NCBI GenBank assembly: GCA_023614405.1
Contig: CM042691.1
Span: forward strand, 173,882,927-173,946,926
From: Avena insularis
Taxonomy: Eukaryota > Streptophyta > Magnoliopsida > Poales > Poaceae
DNA: 64,000 nucleotides
Direction: 5' to 3'
Of the stretch, positions 51,026 through 61,378 are shown one piece after another. The notes under the pieces were generated by a model. The model saw only the letters and a list, made by a program, of their open reading frames with translations. It was not told where the DNA came from and searched no databases. How positions within the stretch are numbered: position 1 is the first letter of the stretch; every line of letters begins with the position of its first letter. A program made the position numbers and the translations under genes.

Positions 51026-53312
51026 CTGGATGGCTGCGCCAAGCATGCCATGAAGCTGTAGCGCGTCCACGGATGCGAGAAGAGCCGGAGTGTGCCCGCG
51101 ACACTGTTTGACCTCCGTTTTGGCGACCCCATGCATGCGGCTCGATGGCGTGGTACCACTCGCTGTAGCGGCTTTGGCCATGAAGCGGGGGAAGGTCGCG
51201 ATGGATGCGCCAGCACCAAAAGAGGCCGGCTCGGCCATCCCAGGCGAGGAACCACCCTCCTTGATCGTCAAGGCTGCCCCCGCCACAGGATCACTCGGAG
51301 CAATCGTCGTGTCGTCAGACACCGTGACGACATCGTCTCTCTTGGCCTTCTTGGCACTGTCTATGGGGGCAGCGACCTCATCAGCCTTCCTCTTCCGAGA
51401 AGGGTCCTCCTCGGCGATGACTGGCGGCACTTTGGCCACGGACGGGTGGCCTATCTTTTTAATCCCAGTCCTGCAAATTGGTTACATGAGCAAAGTCGTC
51501 CGAGTACAACGAAAAATAAGGCAGGTGAATAAAACTCACTTGGCGACTGGTATGAACCGCAGCCCCGTGCGGATGCTAGCCGGCTTCTCCAGTTCGGGGC
51601 CCAGTTTCCGAATGAGGCCCATCTCCAGGACATCATGCGCCCAAGACACAGACGGCCTCTTTGTTGATTAGGCCGCGACAGGAGCCTCCACAATGTTTTC
51701 GGCAGGAGCTCTCCTCGGAGGCGAAGCTGCCGCGGCCGGAGCGACCCCCGACCCAGAGACTGGGGCGAATGGGGGAGGAATCGAGGCCAGAGGTACCTCA
51801 CTCAGGATGGCGGTGACATCTGGTGCTGCCATCGTCTGTGGCACTTCATCCCTGGCCAGGCTGGTGGCGTCGGAACTACTCGCCGAATGAGGTGGAGATG
51901 CCTGTCTCGCTGGCTTCGTCTTCCTCTTAGGAGAGGCCTTCACCTCCTTCTTCTTCTTATTTTTCGATGGAGTGGCCTCGCGACGTGAGGTGAGCTCGGG
52001 AAGCTCGTTGTCGTCATCATCATGACGTTCAAGACTTCTACTCGCCTCGAGTTCATGCTGACGCTGCCCGCGAGTTTTGCGAACCAATGGGGCGGCCTCT
52101 TCCTCGGACTCGTCGTTGTCGTCGCTCCTGTCGCTCTCGGTGCCGCCCTTGGTGGGAGGTGACTCGCCCCCAGCCTCGACGGACGGGCTCGAGTTCTCAT
52201 CGTCCGCGGGCGGAAGCCACCCTTCCACCACTTGAAATAACTGCAGCAAGCATGAAGTAATGTCAATATAACCGCGACAGCATCAACTGCGACTGCGAAT
52301 GGTAAAAAGTGACTTACCATCGGGCTGGATGCTTCGCGGTCTAGGGGCGACCCCAGCCTTCGTGTCCAGGTACACCGCCTGGGTGATCTTCTTCAACGCC
52401 AGGACGTAGTCCTCGAATTTCCACTCGGCAAGGCAGGACTTCGTCGAGTCTTCCCGGCCCATGTACTCGTACATGTAATGGTCACGGCGGGCCAGGGGAA
52501 CGAGTCGCCGCCCAAGCCAACAGTTGTATAAATTGATGGTCTGAAGACCCTTCTTCTTTAGGCCGCGGATGGTTTGAAGCATCTCATCCACGACCATCCG
52601 CTGGTCTGTTGGGAGCTTGCCGACTTGGAGTCGGCGTGGTTCGGGTCGGTCGGCGGAATACCTTGGGATCGCCACCTCGCCGTCTAGAGTCGCCTCGGTG
52701 ACGTAAAACCAGGACTTCTTCCACTCGCTTGCCGCCTTGGCTGGTAGCATCAGGTCGAAGAAAGAGGCTTTCGACTTGAGCTGGAACGTCAGTCCACCCG
52801 CCGCCAGCATTGGGCCGCCTGATTCTTCACGACTAATCCTCCCGTGGAACAGATCTTGCCATAGGGGAAGTAGGGCCTGCAGCCCAGGTAGCACTCGCAG
52901 AACGCCACGAAGATGGCGAGCTGCTCGATGCTGTGCGGGCCCAGGTCTGATGGCTGAATCCCGTAGTAGGCACAGAAGCGCCGGAAGAAGAGAGATGTGG
53001 GAAACCCCAGCCCCCGCTCCAGGTGGCTGGTGAAGCAGACGAATTCTCCCTCGCGCGGGTCCGGAGTCACCTCTCCGGCTGCGGGGATGCGCCACCTGCC
53101 GGCGCGCAGGATCTCGGCTTCCTCGAAAGACGCCAGTAGCGCTCTTGTGCATTTGGACCGGCCCCATGGTCCGGCGGAGGGGGCCATTGGAGGAAAGGTT
53201 CATGGAGGTCGGAGGATTTTGGATCGGTTGTATTGCGACGCGGAGGAAAACGGAGATGCGCGAAATCGGAGGAAATGACGAGAGGGTGGTTCTCCGATCG
53301 CCTACCATTTCC

Positions 53313-53320
53313 TTTATATA
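53313..53320 (-). promoter_or_regulatory. TATA box of the antisense gene
   Basis: The minus strand has TATATAAA, about 126 bases upstream of the ATG at 53187, with no stem or coding feature between. Transcription would start near 53285, giving a leader of about 100 bases. It lies outside the LTR, so the gene would have its own promoter. Confidence 0.65.
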
Positions 53321-53620
53321 GCAGTTGTTACCCGCCAAATCAGGGAGTCGTTACTACACGGTGATTACGCCAAAAGTTATCGTTGGATTACTCCAATGGC
53401 TAGTTTTGACCGCGTTTGACGGTCCAACTTCGTCCATTCGACTCGCCGACCTTACCACTACAACAGTGATTAAATATTCCGCCGACCCGTTCGTCGAGCT
53501 GCGACCAGAATGATTAGTTTTTTCCTTTATTCAGGAGCCCGCCGCTGATTCGACTGGGTGTACGCATTGGACCCGAATGCTCCGACTGCCAGCAACCACC
53601 TGCGCCCAATCGACGACGGC
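53321..53620. other. Non-coding stretch upstream of the antisense gene
   Basis: About 300 bases between the antisense TATA box and the PPT. I see no open frame of note and no repeat except single CTCGGGGACT-like motifs. It probably serves as upstream promoter for the antisense unit. Confidence 0.4.
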
Positions 53621-53632
53621 CTCGGGGACTAC
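53621..53632 (+). other. Tat polypurine tract region
   Basis: CTCGGGGACTAC directly precedes the 3' LTR start TGATGGGG. It is not a classical purine run, but the same motif precedes LTRs of related grass Tat elements. Confidence 0.6.
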
Positions 53633-54091
53633 TGATGGGGATATGCCTACCGGGGTATACCCAGCAGGACGTTTCCGACAGGCCCAAGAACTGGCGAGTG
53701 GGCCTGCATGACGGCGACTGGATCAAGAACTGACGTGGACCCAAGCGACTGGAAGCTGAAGGCCCACGAGAGTAGATAGGCCCAGTCGGATTAGGTTAAA
53801 CGAATACCGAAACCTTAACTGATTCGGTTGAGATATGTAAACCCTAAGGGGGTGAGTCTATATAAACCTCCCTACAGGGCGTGTAGAGGATACGTTCCAC
53901 CATCCACCCAAGCGACTCGCCGCCTAGCCGTCGAGCTCGCCCATTGTACCTTCATCATAATACAATCTAGCAGGAGTAGGTCTTTACCCTCCAGGGGGCC
54001 AAACCTGGGTAAACCCCAGAGTCTCCGCCCTTGCCCTTCGTTCTACTACTCGCTGCTGATTGCAGCGTCTGCCGTGGTCATTCCCACGACA
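53633..54091 (+). mobile_element. Tat-lineage element, 3' LTR (459 bp)
   Basis: Partner of 41972-42459, with about 18 substitutions and small changes by eye and one 29-base deletion between two copies of CCGCCC. It ends CCCACGACA and is followed by the target duplication CTTAC. Confidence 0.95.
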
Positions 54092-54096
54092 CTTAC
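54092..54096. repeat. Target duplication CTTAC of Tat element
   Basis: Matches 41967-41971 exactly, so both ends of the 12.1-kb Tat element are original. Confidence 0.95.
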
Positions 54097-55542
54097 CATG
54101 CGAACGATATGCCTTAAGCATATATGATATACCCACTTGATAATCCCATCCTAATTTTACTTGCAAGATTTTTACTTTATGTCTTTATCAAAGCTTTCTT
54201 TTAGAGTTTAATTAAGTGAATTGTAGATTCTAGAAAGATAATTGAAGGTTGCATAAAGAGCATAAAACTTGGCCTAAGATAGATAATCTTTATGTCATCC
54301 TAAGGCATGAGATTGAACTTAGTTGAAACTCCACTTGTTTACCACCCCTCATTAGTACTCACTCCCATTTGTAGATGCTAGTGCTAAGCATAAAACTTCA
54401 TCAACATTAGATGGGAATACTTGATGAAAATTGGTATGAAAACCTTGGAATGATGGATCATTCTATTGAGATGTTTTGACATGTGTTTCCGAACAATAGA
54501 TGATTTTGATGATGAAAATGTTGAGGCATGAGCCTTAGACCTTTATAAAACTGATGGTTGTCTAGATGCGATACCATTGCAATTTTACCGTACAACCACA
54601 ATACCCGAAAGTTGGGTAGGGATTGACTGGAAACTTATATACCTTAGTATTGGTTCCCTCACGGCCAAGGTCTGAGCTGAGGCTACCTTGTGAAGATTGT
54701 CCACCTGTGCAGTACCCAAGATGAAAGTTGGTCATGGATGGGAGGCCAAACTCAGAGGAGAGGTGCTTATATTAGGGCGTGTAATTGAAAGGTTAGGATT
54801 GATTATCCGCATACTGAGTATGGCGACTTCAGGATTTGTTCCTGACGGATGTATCGAATGTTGTGGTGGAAGTGTACAATCTCTCCAGAGTGTCAAACTA
54901 TTCGAATAGCCGTGTCCACGGTTATGGACAGATGGAGTGGCCATACTGTTCCCCTGTCAGATATTTTCAAAATTACTTATGAAATGAATTGAGACTTTGA
55001 CTTGACCACAACAGAGTTTTGATATGAAATACAAGTTCCCGCTTAGGTGTTATAAAACCTCAACTAGCTTTCTTCGTTTCTAAACTTAGTAGAGGTAAAT
55101 CTGGCTTTTTGCAAAACAACCCTAGAGCTTAGTGTCCTACTACAAAAACCCCCTTCACTTGTTAGTATTAGTTTGCGAGTACTTAAAGAGTACTCATGGT
55201 TTTGGCCCTGGCTATTCCCGTGGCCAGACTATGAAGAGGAGTACCAGTATGATGGACCCCAGGAAGGTTACGACAACTAGAATCATCTCCCATCGTCAGC
55301 ATTGCCTGTGAGCCCGAATATGGAGCTTCGCCTATGCTACCTTTATTATTACGTATTTCCGCTCCTTGAATTGTATTGAGAACTGGATCATGAGATCCTT
55401 ATTTGTGTAAGACATTATGTACGGTTTGTAATGGATGATGTACTGTGGTATCCAATTCTGTTATGTCTCGCAAAAATGGTAATCCTAGGATTGCACGGTA
55501 TGGCATAACAGGCATCTGGGATTAAAAATCCGGGTGTTGAGA
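54097..55542 (+). mobile_element. Tekay 5' LTR, second part
   Basis: Continuation of 39285-41971 after the Tat insertion. It ends GGGTGTTGAGA, where the minus-strand copy has GGGTGTTGACA, so the terminal CA is mutated. It contains the conserved module at 54871-54929. The bases at 54253-54278 match the LARD-1 core exactly. Confidence 0.9.
54871..54929 (+). other. Conserved LTR module (plus Tekay)
   Basis: AGTGTACAATCTCTCCAGAG is followed by the palindrome CTATTCGAATAG and then CCGTGTCCACGGTTATGGAC, itself a short hairpin (CCGTG-TC-CACGG). It lies about 610-670 bp from the LTR end. Confidence 0.65.
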
Positions 55543-55544
55543 AG

Positions 55545-55562
55545 TTGGTATCAGAGCCATCC
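55545..55562 (+). other. PBS of plus Tekay
   Basis: TTGGTATCAGAGCCATCC is complementary to initiator methionine tRNA, two bases after the LTR. Confidence 0.93.
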
Positions 55563-55771
55563 TGACCATAGGAGACCCTAGTTAGACTGGACGTTTGAAT
55601 CAAAAACTTAGTTTCAAAACCAAAGGAAGCAAATATTTACAAAAACGTATTCCCATTCTTATCACCTTGTTTCTTTCATAAAAATTCATGATCCTCAAAA
55701 ACTCTTGCAAAATACATAAAATTTGACACACTTGATCACTCTACTAACTTACTCATCCTATATTATTATAG

Positions 55772-56578
55772 ATCAACGTGAAATACAACAAGTTTTATCA
55801 GTTGGGGAATGGAGGAGACCTTATCTTTGAGAGGGATTTGGACTAGCTTTTGGAACTTCTGGAGCGTCCGCACCCCGAGTTCTTCGGAGCTCAGCTCAAT
55901 GATCAAGGAGGAGAAGATCTGCAGTGCCTAATTGTTGCAAGTCTCCGAGGAAAGATTGAACCTCCCACTGCTGAGGGAATTCAATTTACCTTAAGAGAGA
56001 ACAACTGGCTCGATGGACTTGCCAGGGCCATGCAGGAAGCTCTTGCCCGTCTGTGTGGGCAGAGTATCAACCAGATCAAGGGTACCCGCTTTGAGTTTTG
56101 CCCAAGGCGTGATGCTAATGGACAACCACTAGAAGCCCCATACCACCCCGAGATGAAGACTCAATTGGACCACCTTAGCTTCATGATGTACGATCGTCAG
56201 CAGGAATTGGACAATTGTCGTGACTACTCCAACCACAAGTCCACCATCATCAAGACGAAGGATCAGACCATCGCCACGCTAGCGAAGGATCGCAAGTCTC
56301 GCCGCCGTTAGCTCGACAAGAAGGAGCGCATCATTGCTCGTCTTCGCCATCGTATCTTGGACTTGGAGGAGACCATCCACGAGAGAGACATGCAGTTGGA
56401 GGAAAGGGAGAATGCCGGAGAGGATCTTCGTGGAGACCCCTACTCTTATCTCAGCGATGATGATGATTTTTTGGAAGATCAGGCTATGCACTTCTTCACC
56501 GATGAGGATGATTTCGCCTTCATCAATGACGACAATGATGAGGAGGATGACGACTACACCGACTCCAGGGAGTTGTAG
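55772..56578 (+). pseudogene. Leader ORF between PBS and gag (plus Tekay)
   Basis: This matches the minus-strand protein at 36662-35878. One frame stays open from 55772 to the TAG at 56576-56578 except for TAG at 55844 and 56309. The ATG of the other copy reads ATC here, so the start is lost. About 268 codons. The first part is globular (EFFGAQLNDQGGEDLQCLIV), then comes a long charged helix (RHRILDLEETIHERDMQLEE) and an extremely acidic end (DDNDEEDDDYTDSREL). No family is recognised; conservation of length and reading frame in two independent copies argues for a real product. Confidence 0.72.
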
Positions 56579-56812
56579 CACTTGAGCAATAGCGTAGTGA
56601 GTAGTATTCGGTCCCACTGTATCGTAGTTTCTAGAATGGTTCTTAAAACCATCTGTTTTTCTTGTTTTGTGGTGTGTGTTTGTATCGTGTGCTATGAATG
56701 AATGAATTAAAAGCAAGTTGCTAGAAAAATCTGAGTCAAACTTTAAAAACTTTTCAAAGTCCTGGAACCTCAGAAATTTCCCTCTTTTCTCATGATCTAT
56801 CTCAATCTTCAG

Positions 56813-57805
56813 ATGCCACGCGGAGGAAGTGGTTCATCCCCGGACCCGATGTTGCAGATCCTGCAAATGTTTGTTTCTGACCGTGAAGCTGAAAGAGCCG
56901 AACGTCAAGCCAACTTAGCCACCCTTCAACAGATAGCCCAGCTGGCCCACAACAACCAAGGCCAAGGAAATCAAGACAACCATGGATCTAAGCTAAAGAA
57001 TTTCCAGAACACCAACCCACTTGTTTTCACTAAGTCGGAGGAGCCCTTAGATGCAGACGATTGGCTGCAAACCATGGAAAATCACCTGGAAGTCGCAGGA
57101 GTGGAAGCCAACGAGAAAGTTCTGTTCGCCACCCACTATCTAGCCGGAGATGCCAGAGCATGGTGGAACAGTGTTCGTGCAATGACCGGAGGACAGATGA
57201 TGACCTGGGAAGAATTCAAGGTCAAGTTCAGCAGAACCCATGTGCCCCCGGGTTTGATCAAGAGAATGAGAGATGAGTTCAGAGAACTGAACCAAGGAAG
57301 GATGACCGTAGTGGAATACCGTGACAAACTCTTGCCATTAGCTAGGTATTCCCCGGATGAGATCTACACCGAAGCCAAGAAGAAAGAAAGATTCTTGAAT
57401 GGTCTGTACGATGAGATGCAGACTGTGTTACTCAATATCCCCTTTGCTGATATTGAAGCCCTGGTCGACTCTGCCATCCAGATGGAAGGAAAGATCAACC
57501 AAGCCAATGAGAACCGCAAGCGTCGCATGATGCATCGGCCAGGAACCCATCAGACCCCAAAGTATCGCCCTAACCCATCTCCCGGATTTGCCCCGAGAAC
57601 CAACAGAACCCCAATGAACCGTTCGACCTATCCCAACAGTGGAAACCCTAGGCACGGAGGAAATCAGAACAACCCCGGCAACTCTAGCAATTTCAACATG
57701 CACCACCCAAGTTCAACAACAACAATGCTACCGCCAACACCAACACTGCACCGAGGACTGGAAGCAATGTTGTGCCTGTTGCAGCAAAGGACAAGTCGCA
57801 AGTGA
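56813..57805 (+). pseudogene. Gag (plus Tekay)
   Basis: The start ATG at 56813 (MPRGGSGSS) is the same as in the minus-strand copy. The gag domain runs from about residue 65 to 235 (PLDADDWLQTMENHLEVAGV, ARAWWNSVRAMTGGQMMTWE, NQGRMTVVEYRDKLLPLARY). A proline/asparagine-rich spacer follows. Coding is intact until about 57700, where the frame shifts; the zinc knuckle continues in another frame at 57808-57849. In this family gag and pol form one polyprotein, so the shift is a lesion. Confidence 0.9.
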
Positions 57806-58450
57806 CTTGTTATGACTATGGAAATAAGGGTCACTGCTCCAACGAATGCCCCAACAAGAAGAATGCTATAGCCCCCAATACCAATGCCCCAGCTCAGCGG
57901 CAGCGTCGTGTTCAACCAGGAAGAAGGTTTGCCCCAGGGAATTCGCTCAACCGCAACGGCCGTCTTTTTATCATCCATGCTGAAGAAGCTCAGGAAGCGC
58001 CAGACGTCGTGCTGGGTATGTTTTCTGTTAATTCAGTACTTGCTAGAGTGTTGTTCGATTCTGGTGCATGGCACTCATTTGTCACCGAAGAATTTGCATG
58101 CACTAGTAAAATCCAACCAACCAAACTGAAGCATGTTATGATTGTTCAAATCCCCGGATCAACCACCAAGGCTAGGAAAATTTGCAAAGCCGTCCCTATC
58201 CGAATCCATGGCATAGATTTTTATGCTAATCTGATAGTACTCGAAACTAAAGGTTTGGAAGTAGTACTAGGAATGGATTGGATGTCCAAACATAAAGGAT
58301 TCATTGACTGTGCCAAGAAAGCCATAACCATGACCAGTACAGCCGGAATATCAGTCGAGCATATATCTGAAACCTTACCTCGTCAATTCAAGTGCAACAC
58401 GAGTATAGCCCAGCCTACCATTGACCAAGTCTGGATAGTCTGTGAATACC
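57706..58450 (+). pseudogene. Zinc knuckle and aspartic protease (plus Tekay)
   Basis: The knuckle [14 protein letters not shown] (57808-57849) has tyrosine where the second cysteine belongs. The protease has [16 protein letters not shown], with the DSG active site at 58057-58065, and [20 protein letters not shown]. The frame is open throughout this part. It precedes RT without a break, as in other Tekay elements. Confidence 0.9.
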
Positions 58451-59400
58451 CCGATGTATTTCCAGATGTTTTGCCCGCTATGCCCCCAGATCGGGATATC
58501 GAGTTTATCATCGAACTAATCCCCGGAACAGGACCCATAGCCCAGAGACCATATAGTATGAACCCGTCTGAATTAGCAGAACTGAAGAAGCAACTGGATT
58601 CCATGTTGGAAATTGGATTGATTGAACCAAGTGCGTCACCATGGAGATCACCTGTATTATTCGTGGATAAGAAGGATGGAGGTAACCATTTGTGTACATA
58701 TTATAGGAAGTTGAATGATGTCACTATCAAGAACAAGTATCCATTGCCCAAGATAGAAGATTTGTTTGATCTGTTGACCGGTGCCAAAGTGTTTTCTAAG
58801 ATTGATCTTAGAACAGGGTATCATCGACTCAAGATTCGCGCAGAGGATATCCCCAAGACTGCCTTTACCACCAGATATGGATTATACGAGTATGCCGTCA
58901 TGTCTTTTGGATTAACCAATGCCCCCCGCTTATTTCATGAATCTCACGAATAAGATTTTTCTGGACTTCCTGGATAAGTTTGTCGTTGTTTTCATCGATG
59001 ACATTCTGATTTATTCCAAATCAGAAGAAGAACATGAGCTACACCTAAGGACCATTCTTAGAACCCTTAGAGAGCATCAGTTGTATTCCAAGTTTAGCAA
59101 ATGTGAATTCTGGTTACAGGAGGTAGGATTCCTCGGTCACATTGTATCAGCCGAAGGAATTGCCGTTGACCCTGCAAAGGTGAAAGATGTCGAAGATTGG
59201 CAAGCCCCAACCACTCAAACCCAAGTTCATGCATTTCTCGGATTGGCGGGATACTACCGCAAGTTCGTAGAAGGATACTCGAGTATCGCCAGACCCATGA
59301 CCCAATTGCTAAAGAAGGACAAGAAGTTTGAATGGATCGACAAATGTGAGGCGAGTTTTCAAGAACTCAAAAGGAGATTGATTTTAGCCCCAATCTTAAT
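58451..59400 (+). pseudogene. Reverse transcriptase (plus Tekay)
   Basis: Blocks in order: [78 protein letters not shown], then [20 protein letters not shown] with the FIDD catalytic pair near 58990, and [16 protein letters not shown]. An extra C in a C run at about 58921-58926 shifts the frame between the fingers and the catalytic block. Apart from this, both sides are open. Confidence 0.93.
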
Positions 59401-60043
59401 CATGCCGGATATCGCGAAGCCCTTCGACGTGTATTGTGACACATCCAAGATCGGTCTCGGATGTGTGCTAATGCAAGAAGGCAAAGTTATATCTTATCTA
59501 TCTCGACAACTGAAACAGCATGAGCAGAATTACCCAACCCATGACCTCGAACTCGCAGACGTAGTTTTAGCCCCGAAGACATGGAGGCACTACCTGATGG
59601 GCAACGGTTGTGAGATTTATTCGGATCACAAGACCCTGAAGTATATATTTACTCAGAAGGAGCTGAATATGAGACAAAAAAGATGGATTGAGCTAATCAA
59701 GGATTACGATCTGGACATTCCCTATCACCCTGGTAAAGCCAACGTGGTAGCAGATGCCCTTAGCAGATTGCTGTGCCGCTTGAACTCCATGATTTTGAAG
59801 GAGCAACCAAGTCTGCACAAAGAGATGGAAGATTTCCGAATGGAATTAGTGAGTGAAGGATTTTTGGCTAGCATAGAACTTCAACCCACTTTGATCAGCC
59901 AGATCAAAGAGGCGCAGAAAGGAAATGCTAGTATCAATGGTATCAAGCGTCGTATCGGTATAGGAAAGGTACCCAGATTCACCGAAGACGAAGAAGAAGT
60001 TTTGTGGTACAAAGGACGCCTTTGTGTACCAGCAGATTCTTAG
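59401..60043 (+). pseudogene. RNase H and linker (plus Tekay)
   Basis: [15 protein letters not shown] (Asp), [11 protein letters not shown] (Glu) and [17 protein letters not shown] (Asp) mark RNase [13 protein letters not shown] closes the domain. The following linker ([20 protein letters not shown]) leads to integrase. The frame is open from 58919 to a TAG at 60041-60043. Confidence 0.92.
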
Positions 60044-61140
60044 TTGAAAGAAGTGATTCTGAAGGAAGCTCATGATACTCTTTATTCTGTCCACCCCGGA
60101 GGAACTAAGATGTATCAAGATTTGAAAGAGCAATTTTGGTGGCATAAGATGAAAAGAGAAATCAGAAGCTATATCGCCAAGTGTGATATATGTCAGCAAG
60201 TCAAGGCAGGACATCAAAGACCCGCTGGATTGTTGCAACCATTGCAGATTCCGGAATGGAAATGGGATTCCGTTGGAATGGACTTTATCACCGGATTTCC
60301 TACTTCTAGTAGGGGAAATGACTCTATCTGGGTCATAGTGGACAGGTTGTCCAAAGTCGCCCATTTCTTACCCGTCAAGACCACATATCATAGTTCGAAC
60401 CTAGCGGAGTTATACATCGCTAGAATCGTTAGTTTGCATGGAGTCCCCAAGAACATCGTATCTGATTGAGGAACTCAATTTACCTCGAGATTCTGGAAAA
60501 AATTCCAAGAAGGTTTAGGAACCCGCCTAGATTTCAGCACCGCATATCACCCCTAGACCGATGGACAGACGGAGCGAGTAAATCAAATACTTGAAGACAT
60601 GTTGAGAGCATGTGTGTTAGAATATGGATCTAAGTGGGAAGACTGTCTGCCGTTTGCAGAATTTTCATACAACAACAGTTATCAATCTAGTTTGCAAATG
60701 GCCCAATTTGAATTCATGTACGGAAGGAAGTGCCGCACCCCTTTGAACTGGTCGGAAGTAGGAGAGAGTCAGATTTTTGGACCTGACATCCTACGAGAAG
60801 CAGGAGAGAAGGTTCACAAGATTCGTGAGCACCTCAAGACAGCCCAGTCCTGATAGAAGAGTTACGCCGACAAGAGACGTCGAGACCTCGCCTTCAACAT
60901 AGGAGATTTTGTATATCTGAAAGTGTCGCCATTAAAAGGAATGCAGCGTTTCCAACTCAAAGGAAAGTTAGCCCCTAGATATATCGGACCCTTCAAGATC
61001 CTGAACCGTCGAGGAGAAGTGTCATATCAATTGGAACTACCCGAACAATGTGTTCCATATCTCATTACTTCGCAAGTGCCTCGAAGTTCCAGAGAAGACC
61101 GAAGTGTTCAAGAATATCGATCACCAGACCATAGAGATCA
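60044..61140 (+). pseudogene. Integrase (plus Tekay)
   Basis: The zinc region is H...H with CDICQQVKAGHQ intact. Acidic core: VGMDFITGFP, NIVSD-stop-GTQFTSRF (TGA at 60467-60469 replaces an Arg codon of the relative) and TDGQTERVNQ, preceded by a TAG where the relative has Gln. The C-terminal part has GRKCRTPLNWSEVGESQIFG and KGKLAPRYIGPFKIL. Adjacent TGA and TAG (60851-60856) stand where the relative has Arg-Gln. A deletion near 61045 shifts the frame before VFHISLLRKCLEVPE. Confidence 0.92.
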
Positions 61141-61318
61141 ACGATGACCTGACCTATCCTGAAGTACCCATCCGTATTTTGGAAGAAGCTACAGAACTAC
61201 CAGAACCCGAAGCATCAAGTTTCTCAAAATTCAGTGGAGCAACCACACGGAAGAGGAAGCTACCTGGGAGCGCGAAGATCACATCAGGACGGAGTTTCCC
61301 GATCTCTTCAAATCCTAG
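61141..61318 (+). pseudogene. Chromodomain (plus Tekay)
   Basis: YPEVPIRILEEAT is followed after a frame shift by SIKFLKIQWSNHTEEEATWE and REDHIRTEFPDLF, ending at TAG 61316-61318. It is the same domain as at 15385-15551 on the minus strand. It identifies the element as a Tekay/Del-type chromovirus. Confidence 0.87.
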
Positions 61319-61340
61319 GTAATCTTTTTCGTCCTTTTTC

Positions 61341-61359
61341 AAATCTCGGGACGAGATTT
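61341..61359 (+). other. Hairpin upstream of Tekay PPT
   Basis: A perfect 8-bp stem AAATCTCG/CGAGATTT has a GGA loop, five bases before the PPT. Confidence 0.75.
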
Positions 61360-61360
61360 T

Positions 61361-61378
61361 GTTTAAGGGGGGAAGGTT
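61361..61378 (+). other. Tekay polypurine tract
   Basis: GTTTAAGGGGGGAAGGTT abuts the 3' LTR start TGTAACATCCC at 61379. Confidence 0.92.

Larger units (their letters stand above)
49653..53187 (-). pseudogene. Five-exon antisense gene of the Tat element (PF04195-type protein)
   Basis: Read on the minus strand, exons are 53187-52318, 52230-51540, 51470-51026, 50683-50308 and 50230-49653, about 986 residues. Donors are GTAAGT, GTGAGT, GTATGT and GTAAGT; acceptors of introns 2-4 are GCAG, ACAG and ACAG. Phases agree at junctions 2, 3 and 4. At junction 1 the frame is kept only with the acceptor at 52231 rather than the better CTGCAG at 52241. Exon 1 has the fold called 'putative gypsy type transposon' (FRRFCAYYGIQPSDL, LAIFVAFCECYLG). 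Exons 2-3 are acidic with nuclear-signal-like KNKKKK and SRKRK. Exon 4 is a coiled coil. Antisense extra ORFs are known in Tat relatives (Grande, RIRE2); their function is unknown. Lesions: one base missing in a C run of the minus strand (52864-52867) and an in-frame TAA at 51670-51668. Confidence 0.82.

Noticed and set aside
50686..51111. Plus-strand protein with 20-residue repeats
   Set aside because: Artefact of a 60-bp tandem repeat in an intron of the antisense gene; the array period is a multiple of three.
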